10,022 nt of DNA, taken from positions 1-10,022 of the forward strand of contig SFHC01000032.1 of the NCBI GenBank assembly GCA_004555725.1, in the 5' to 3' direction. The notes under the pieces are model-generated. The model was given only the letters and a program-made list of their open reading frames with translations. It did not search any database and had not been told where the DNA came from. Shown in pieces: positions 6,578-10,022 of this stretch. How positions within the stretch are numbered: the first letter of the stretch is position 1; every line of letters starts with the position of its first letter. The DNA comes from [Eubacterium] saphenum (lineage in GTDB: Bacteria; Bacillota; Clostridia; Peptostreptococcales; Anaerovoracaceae). The position numbers were made by a program, and so were the translations under genes.

Positions 6578-6589
6578 TTGTGTACACAA
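6578..6589. repeat. 12-bp perfect palindrome upstream of thrC
   Basis: TTGTGTACACAA is a perfect 12-bp palindrome located 42 nt before the thrC start codon. Just upstream, ACAAC and GTTGT flank TGT as an overlapping shorter dyad (6570-6580). The position between a probable promoter and the ribosome site is where a repressor site could act. I do not recognise the regulator and see no clear T-box or riboswitch. The thrC promoter is unclear: TACAAT around 6552-6557 is the best -10 candidate, with a weak -35. Confidence 0.4.
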
Positions 6590-6631
6590 AATTCACTTGA
6601 GAAGTACCAGATTGGAAAGGAAGATCGACCA

Positions 6632-8113
6632 ATGATGAAATACAGAAGCACGCGCGGAGACCAGCAGGAACTTGCATCAGCAGACGCGATTATCCGCGGA
6701 CTCGCTCCGGACAGAGGTCTCTACGTTCCGGAGGAAATTCCTGCCCTTCCATTTGCCGTAAAGGACATGGTAAACGAACCATACACCGCGTTCGCAAAAC
6801 AGATTATCGGCGCATTCTTTGACGATTATACAGATGAAGAGATCGAGTCCTGCGTTTCCAATGCCTATACCGGAACGTTTGAAGCAGATGAGATTGTCCC
6901 GGTCCGCCAGGCTGGAGACGCGTGGTTTCTTGAGCTTTATCACGGCCGCACAGCCGCGTTTAAAGACATGGCGCTCTCCATCTTGCCATACCTTTTGACA
7001 ACAGCCGTAAAGAAAGAACATGACAGCCATGAGATCTGCATCCTGACCGCAACCTCCGGAGACACCGGCAAGGCTGCCATGGCCGGATTTGCAGATGTAC
7101 CGGGCACCCAGATCATCGTCTTCTACCCAAACAACGGCGTCAGCCAGGTCCAGGAACAGCAGATGCGTACGCAGGAAGGCAAGAACGTCCACGTATTCTC
7201 CATTGAAGGCAACTTTGACGACGCACAGACCGGAGTCAAGTCCATCTTCAATGATCAGGACTTCGCGGCAAAACTCGATGCGCAAGGAATCCGCCTGTCC
7301 TCCGCAAACTCGATCAACATCGGCCGCCTGGTTCCGCAGATTGCCTACTATGTATATGGCTACGCGCAGCTGGTTAAACAGGGCGCGATCAAAGACGGCG
7401 ATCCAGTCAACATCACCGTTCCGACCGGAAACTTTGGAAACATCCTGGCCGCCTACTACGCAAAACAGATGGGACTTCCAGTTAACCGCCTGATCTGCGC
7501 CTCCAACCAGAACAAAGTCCTGACCGACTTCCTGAACACCGGTGTCTACAACGCTAACCGGGAATTCTATCAGACCAATTCTCCATCCATGGACATCCTG
7601 GTATCCAGCAACCTCGAGCGGCTGCTCTACCACCTGAGCGGAGACGACAGCAAGGAAATCGCATCCCTCATGCAGTCCCTCGAACAGGACAGAGTCTATG
7701 AAATTCCAGATCACATGAAAGAGAAACTTTCCCTCTTCAGCGCCGGATCCGCAGATATGGAAGAAACCGATGCCGCCATCGGCGAAATGTACAAAGACCA
7801 CAACTACCTGATGGACACCCATACCGCAGTGGCCTACCACGTCTACGAACAGTACAGAAAACAGACCGGCGACCAGACCCCGACACTCATCGCGTCCACC
7901 GCCAGCCCATATAAATTCGCCGACAGCGTTGCCGAATCCATCGGCCTGCCAAAATCTGAAAACAGCTTCCGCTGCATCGATGAAGTCGAAAAAGAAACCG
8001 GCGTTCCAATCCCGGCCTCCTTCCGCGGCCTGGAATCCCGCCCGATCCTCCACGACCACGTCATCAAAATCAGCGAAATGAAAGACGCCGTCGCAGACGC
8101 CTTACTGAAATAA
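6632..8113 (+). CDS. thrC: Threonine synthase
   Basis: The 493-residue enzyme catalyses the last step of threonine synthesis in the cytoplasm, converting O-phospho-L-homoserine and water to L-threonine and phosphate with pyridoxal phosphate. The first ATG of the pair at 6632/6635 is chosen because GGAAAGGAAG lies 8 nt upstream; an earlier in-frame ATG at 6575 would start inside the palindrome region with no ribosome site. It has the N-terminal YRSTRG start and GLAPDRGLYVPE (residues about 23-34). The PLP-binding lysine is K111 in TAAFKDMALS. The phosphate-binding TSGDTGKAA starts at residue 141, and PTGNFGNILAAYYAKQMGLP forms the glycine-rich cofactor contact. Length and N-terminal domain fit the longer class typified by E. 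coli and yeast ThrC. The codons are strongly biased to C in third position, especially in the last third. No homoserine kinase or dehydrogenase gene is adjacent, so it is probably transcribed alone. Confidence 0.96.
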   Translation: MMKYRSTRGDQQELASADAIIRGLAPDRGLYVPEEIPALPFAVKDMVNEPYTAFAKQIIGAFFDDYTDEEIESCVSNAYTGTFEADEIVPVRQAGDAWFLELYHGRTAAFKDMALSILPYLLTTAVKKEHDSHEICILTATSGDTGKAAMAGFADVPGTQIIVFYPNNGVSQVQEQQMRTQEGKNVHVFSIEGNFDDAQTGVKSIFNDQDFAAKLDAQGIRLSSANSINIGRLVPQIAYYVYGYAQLVKQGAIKDGDPVNITVPTGNFGNILAAYYAKQMGLPVNRLICASNQNKVLTDFLNTGVYNANREFYQTNSPSMDILVSSNLERLLYHLSGDDSKEIASLMQSLEQDRVYEIPDHMKEKLSLFSAGSADMEETDAAIGEMYKDHNYLMDTHTAVAYHVYEQYRKQTGDQTPTLIASTASPYKFADSVAESIGLPKSENSFRCIDEVEKETGVPIPASFRGLESRPILHDHVIKISEMKDAVADALLK

Positions 8114-8124
8114 CCACCCAATAT

Positions 8125-8158
8125 ATCCGCCAGACGCCGCCGCGCCCGGCGGATTTTC
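8125..8158 (+). terminator. Probable rho-independent terminator of thrC
   Basis: ATCCGCC (8125-8131) pairs with GGCGGAT (8148-8154), followed by a short TTTC run. A shorter alternative stem, CCGCC (8137-8141) with GGCGG (8148-8152), competes for the same 3' arm. The stem is strong but the U tract is short. Confidence 0.65.
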
Positions 8159-8199
8159 ATGTATACATGAAAAAACATCCCTCTTTTCACAAATTCCAC

Positions 8200-8228
8200 T
8201 TGCATCCCACCACCATCTGTGTTAAATT
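8200..8228 (+). promoter_or_regulatory. Candidate promoter of tRNA-Ser
   Basis: TTGCAT (8200-8205), 17 bases and TAAATT (8223-8228) precede the tRNA by about 40 nt. The -10 match is modest; the AT-rich stretch following offers alternatives. Confidence 0.4.
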
Positions 8229-8268
8229 AATATATGTCGCACGGAGCGATAATAAAAAACAGACATTT

Positions 8269-8356
8269 GGAGGATTGACCGAGTGGCTAAGGAGCTCGCT
8301 TGGAATGCGAGTAAGGTGTAACAGCCCCGTGGGTTCGAGTCCCATGTCCTCCGCCA
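8269..8356 (+). tRNA. tRNA-Ser (anticodon GGA)
   Basis: This 88-nt class II tRNA has a long variable arm. The acceptor GGAGGAT pairs with GTCCTCC, the discriminator is G (a serine identity base) and the CCA is encoded (8354-8356). CTCGC and GCGAG close the loop TTGGAAT, giving anticodon GGA, which reads UCC and UCU. The T arm carries GGGTTCGAGTCCC. Sequence immediately 3' changes character, so the gene may be the insertion point of the downstream element. Confidence 0.96.
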
Positions 8357-8362
8357 ATTTTC

Positions 8363-8398
8363 AGGCTCTTGAGAAATATCTCAGGAGCCTTTGTTTTT
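8363..8398 (+). terminator. Rho-independent terminator of tRNA-Ser
   Basis: A 12-bp stem runs from AGGCTCTTGAGA (8363-8374) to TCTCAGGAGCCT (8379-8390), with one G-U pair and an AATA loop, followed by TTGTTTTT. It starts 7 nt after the CCA and is the natural end of the tRNA transcript. Confidence 0.92.
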
Positions 8399-8483
8399 AG
8401 CCTTTTCCCAGTAATTACAAGGGTTTGAGGCTCCTTTCAAAAACGCACACAAACCTATACAAAACCCGTATAAACCTAAAGTT

Positions 8484-8504
8484 AAGGAGGCGGATAAGGA
8501 GGCG
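8484..8504 (+). repeat. Tandem duplicated ribosome-site motif
   Basis: AAGGAGGCG occurs twice with a 12-nt period (8484-8492 and 8496-8504). The second copy is correctly placed for the ATG at 8508. The first has no start codon at the right distance and may be a standby ribosome site or a duplicated protein-binding site. Confidence 0.5.
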
Positions 8505-8562
8505 TGAATGTGCGAATTGAAAAATCGCACTGCGATTTTTGTGCGTATGGTGTTATTCACGC
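8502..8562 (+). repeat. Nested inverted repeats over the leader peptide
   Basis: The outer arms GCGTGAAT (8502-8509) and ATTCACGC (8555-8562) cover the end of the ribosome site and the first bases of the leader start codon, so pairing would block leader translation. The inner arms AAAAATCGC (8520-8528) and GCGATTTTT (8532-8540) are a perfect 9-bp stem with a 3-nt loop, lying inside the leader coding sequence. Both point to RNA-level control ahead of the parB-like gene. Confidence 0.6.
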
Positions 8563-8570
8563 GCGAGTGA
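8508..8570 (+). CDS. Candidate 20-residue leader peptide
   Basis: ATG at 8508 follows an excellent ribosome site (AAGGAGG ending 5 nt upstream) and encodes the basic, partly hydrophobic peptide MCELKNRTAIFVRMVLFTRE before TGA at 8568-8570. Coding sequence overlaps the 9-bp inner hairpin, and the stop falls 9 nt before the intrinsic terminator that precedes the parB-like gene. This order (strong ribosome site, short peptide, terminator, structural gene) is that of an attenuator. The peptide has no run of one amino acid that would reveal the effector. I infer ribosome-dependent control of the accessory genes. Alternatively it is a functional micropeptide or a chance ORF. Confidence 0.5.
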   Translation: MCELKNRTAIFVRMVLFTRE

Positions 8571-8579
8571 TACATGAGT

Positions 8580-8610
8580 TGCTAACAGACTGTTAGCAGC
8601 TTATTTTTTT
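8580..8610 (+). terminator. Intrinsic terminator or attenuator before the parB-like gene
   Basis: TGCTAACA (8580-8587) and TGTTAGCA (8591-8598) form a perfect 8-bp stem with a GAC loop, followed by GCTTATTTTTTT. It sits only 19 nt upstream of the parB-like ATG. It must therefore either stop transcription arriving from upstream or be conditionally bypassed for parB expression, because no promoter fits between it and the gene. Confidence 0.75.
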
Positions 8611-8628
8611 ATCAGAAAGGAGTTACCC

Positions 8629-9492
8629 ATGGAGAAAGAAAAGAAAGTAGAAATTGTAGATCTGCCAGTGGATGTCATCGACCAGTTTCCCAAGCACCCC
8701 TACAAGGTCAGAGATGACGATGATATGTTGCAGCTAATCGAGAGCATCAGGGATAATGGCGTAATCACATCTATCATCGTAAGGCCCAAGCCAAAAGGAC
8801 GATATGAAATGATTGCAGGTCACCGAAGACTTCAGGCCTGCAGGCACCTCGGTTATAAGTCAATACCAGGCCAGGTGCTCGAACTTGATAGAAATGAAGC
8901 GACAGTAATGATGGTAGATAGTAATCTGACAAGGAGTGTGATACTTCCAAGCGAAAAGGCATTTGCGTATAAGATGAAGCTGGATGCGATGAAGAAACGC
9001 CCAGGAAGACCAACGAAGAATATGTCTCCACTGGAACCACATTTAAGATCAGATGCCCAACTAGCAAAAGATTCAGGCGAAAGCAGAGCCCAGATCCAGC
9101 GCTATATCCGCCTCACCAACCTCATCCCAACTATTCTTCAGATGGTTGATGAGGGTAGAATAGCCATGAGGCCGGCGGTAGAAATCTCATACTTGCCTCA
9201 TAATATACAGGATAAGATTGCCGATTGCATTTTTAAGGAAGATGCAACACCCTCACATGATCAGGCCATCAGGATGAGGGCTTTGCATAAGGAGGGCTTA
9301 CTGGATTATGAGGCAATAGACCGGATAATGCATGAGCTTAAGCCTAACCAGACTAATCGCATCTCACTATCTGAAGACAAGGCCAAGAGGTATATGCCTA
9401 AGAATCTGCCGGTGAGCAAGCGAGAGGAATATATTCTGAAGGCTCTGCAGCACTATGAGAAATATCTTAAGAGAAAAGATTTAGAACGATAG
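8629..9492 (+). CDS. ParB/Noc-family nuclease-fold DNA-binding protein
   Basis: The 287-residue protein has a ParB N-terminal domain: VDVIDQFPKHPYKVRDDDDM (residues 14-33), SIRDNGVITSIIVRPK (39-54) and the CTP-binding signature MIAGHRRLQACRHLG with GHRR at 64-67, then DSNLTRS (97-103) of the following helices. A helix-turn-helix lies around 141-163 (SDAQLAKDSGESRAQIQRYI). The C-terminal 60 residues are charged and likely helical. Chromosomal ParB binds parS and uses CTP to slide; small accessory relatives on integrative elements often act in partition or as regulators. There is no parA beside it, so classical partition is not shown. AGAAAGGAG precedes the ATG. Codon use is less GC-biased than thrC. 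It could form an operon with the ATPase downstream, although a hairpin lies between. Confidence 0.88.
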   Translation: MEKEKKVEIVDLPVDVIDQFPKHPYKVRDDDDMLQLIESIRDNGVITSIIVRPKPKGRYEMIAGHRRLQACRHLGYKSIPGQVLELDRNEATVMMVDSNLTRSVILPSEKAFAYKMKLDAMKKRPGRPTKNMSPLEPHLRSDAQLAKDSGESRAQIQRYIRLTNLIPTILQMVDEGRIAMRPAVEISYLPHNIQDKIADCIFKEDATPSHDQAIRMRALHKEGLLDYEAIDRIMHELKPNQTNRISLSEDKAKRYMPKNLPVSKREEYILKALQHYEKYLKRKDLER

Positions 9493-9507
9493 TCCGGAGG
9501 AATACTT

Positions 9508-9546
9508 ATGAATAGAAGATTCAAGTCTGATGACTATGAAGTTTAA
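9508..9546 (+). CDS. Possible 12-residue mini-ORF
   Basis: A well placed CCGGAGGA ribosome site precedes ATG at 9508, which opens MNRRFKSDDYEV and stops at 9546. It lies 15 nt after the parB-like stop and just before a terminator-like hairpin. It is too short to assign. It could be a micropeptide, a second leader peptide controlling read-through into the ATPase gene, or the remains of a longer gene. Confidence 0.3.
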   Translation: MNRRFKSDDYEV

Positions 9547-9565
9547 TAAAGCGAAGCTGTACCTC

Positions 9566-9604
9566 GCCACCCGGCTTTCAATTCGGAAAGTCCGGTGGCT
9601 TTTA
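9566..9604 (+). terminator. Terminator-like hairpin between the parB-like and ATPase genes
   Basis: GCCAC (9566-9570) pairs with GTGGC (9595-9599), CGG (9572-9574) with CCG (9592-9594), and CTTTC (9575-9579) with GAAAG (9586-9590), with single-base bulges, followed by TTTTAT. A second small hairpin (CCCGA 9610-9614, TTTT loop, TCGGG 9619-9623) adjoins the next ribosome site. Termination is probably partial because the imperfect stem has a short U run. Confidence 0.65.
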
Positions 9605-9639
9605 TATTGCCCGATTTTTCGGGAGAAAGGAGAAGTCTT

Positions 9640-10022
9640 ATGGACCAGAATTTTAAAAACTTAAAAATCATTTCAGGCTCAGAGGTTGAGCCAAGGGAGG
9701 TTGAGTGGCTCTGGTATCCGTATATACCATACGGGAAAGTAACAATGATTCAGGGAGACCCCGGCGAAGGCAAGAGCACTTTTGTCCTGAATCTTGCGGC
9801 AATGCTGACGACAGGAACCCCTCTTCCCTTCTCCGCAGGTGAGTATGAACCAATGAATGTCATCTATCAGAACACGGAAGATGACCCGGAAGATACGGTT
9901 GTTCCCCGCTTTATGAATGCAGGCGGAGATCTCAATCGTATCTTTTTTATTGATGAAAGTGATGCAGCATTAAGCTTTGCCGATGAAAGAATCGGAGAAA
10001 CTATCCGAAGAACAGGTGCAAA
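9640..10022 (+). CDS. RepA/AAA_25-type ATPase (5' part, truncated by window end)
   Basis: The frame starts at ATG 9640 after GAAAGGAGAAG and stays open for 127 codons to the window end. The N-terminus leads into WLWYPYIPYGKVTMIQGDPG, in which Walker A is GDPGEGKST (residues 39-47). VIYQNTEDDPEDT (74-86) is the second strand with acidic residues, as in RecA-fold hexameric ATPases related to plasmid RepA helicase, and FFIDE follows near residue 101. Such proteins are common on clostridial integrative elements beside ParB-like genes, where they are thought to help replicate or maintain the excised element. Exact function is not shown. The complete gene, expected at several hundred residues, lies outside the window. 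Confidence 0.85.
   Translation, partial: MDQNFKNLKIISGSEVEPREVEWLWYPYIPYGKVTMIQGDPGEGKSTFVLNLAAMLTTGTPLPFSAGEYEPMNVIYQNTEDDPEDTVVPRFMNAGGDLNRIFFIDESDAALSFADERIGETIRRTGA

Larger units (their letters stand above)
8357..10022 (+). mobile_element. Putative end of an integrative element beside tRNA-Ser (partial)
   Basis: From the tRNA end onward the genes are of a plasmid or integrative type (ParB-like protein, RepA-type ATPase). Spacers are rich in hairpins, and codon choice shifts from C-ending to mixed, AT-richer third positions compared with thrC. tRNA genes are frequent targets of tyrosine integrases. Between tRNA and first gene there are short repeats: TATAC and GTATA around a 7-base centre (8456-8472) flanked by two AAACCT copies, which resembles a recombinase core, and AGGAGCCT/AGGCTCCT inverted copies (8383-8390, 8428-8435). 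No integrase, relaxase or second att copy is in view, so boundaries and nature are inferred. Confidence 0.45.

Noticed and set aside
6677..8059. A 460-codon open frame antisense to thrC
   Set aside because: It is a shadow of thrC: the strong third-position C bias of thrC removes stop codons from that antisense frame. The translation is low-complexity in Val, Phe, Gly and Asp with no recognisable domain, while thrC is unambiguous.
1..10022. CRISPR array or insertion sequence
   Set aside because: No regularly spaced repeats, transposase motif or paired terminal inverted repeats are visible.

Overview
The window looks like the chromosome of a Gram-positive, Bacillota/Clostridia-type anaerobe of intermediate GC. 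The reasons are strong AGGAGG-type ribosome sites before almost every gene, many intrinsic terminators, and two tRNA genes with encoded CCA. The GC-rich third positions suggest a gut relative of the Lachnospiraceae, but the sequence alone does not settle the genus.

Positions 1-3505 hold two secondary transporters on the + strand. One is an NSS-family sodium symporter (142-1569) closed by a near-perfect terminator. The other is an APC-superfamily amino acid permease whose real start is 1961, behind its own promoter. A LysR regulator (3538-4434, minus) converges on the permease and diverges from a two-gene chromate-transporter-family operon (4631-5263 and 5267-5824). A structured leader and a palindromic LysR-type site lie in the divergent interval.

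The most interesting feature is on the minus strand at 5814-6053, in what looks like an empty interval. A 79-codon reading frame there is interrupted by one in-frame TGA at codon 35 (5949-5951). Protein-like sequence continues on both sides, and a stem-loop starts 5 nt after the TGA. It reads as a small selenoprotein with a bacterial SECIS element: the Sec sits in a His-Asp-Ser-Sec-Gly-Gly-Gly-Gln turn between two predicted beta strands. Standard gene callers would miss it or call it a broken gene.

Next come tRNA-Glu(CTC) on the minus strand with promoter and terminator, threonine synthase thrC (6632-8113, +), and tRNA-Ser(GGA) at 8269-8356.

Beyond tRNA-Ser codon use changes to AT-richer, mixed third positions and the genes become accessory. 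They are a short leader peptide (8508-8570) inside nested inverted repeats and followed by an intrinsic terminator (an attenuator-like arrangement), a ParB-family protein (8629-9492), a 12-codon mini-ORF, a terminator-like hairpin, and the start of a RepA/AAA_25-type ATPase that runs off the window. This resembles one end of an integrative element next to a tRNA gene. No integrase or second att copy is visible.
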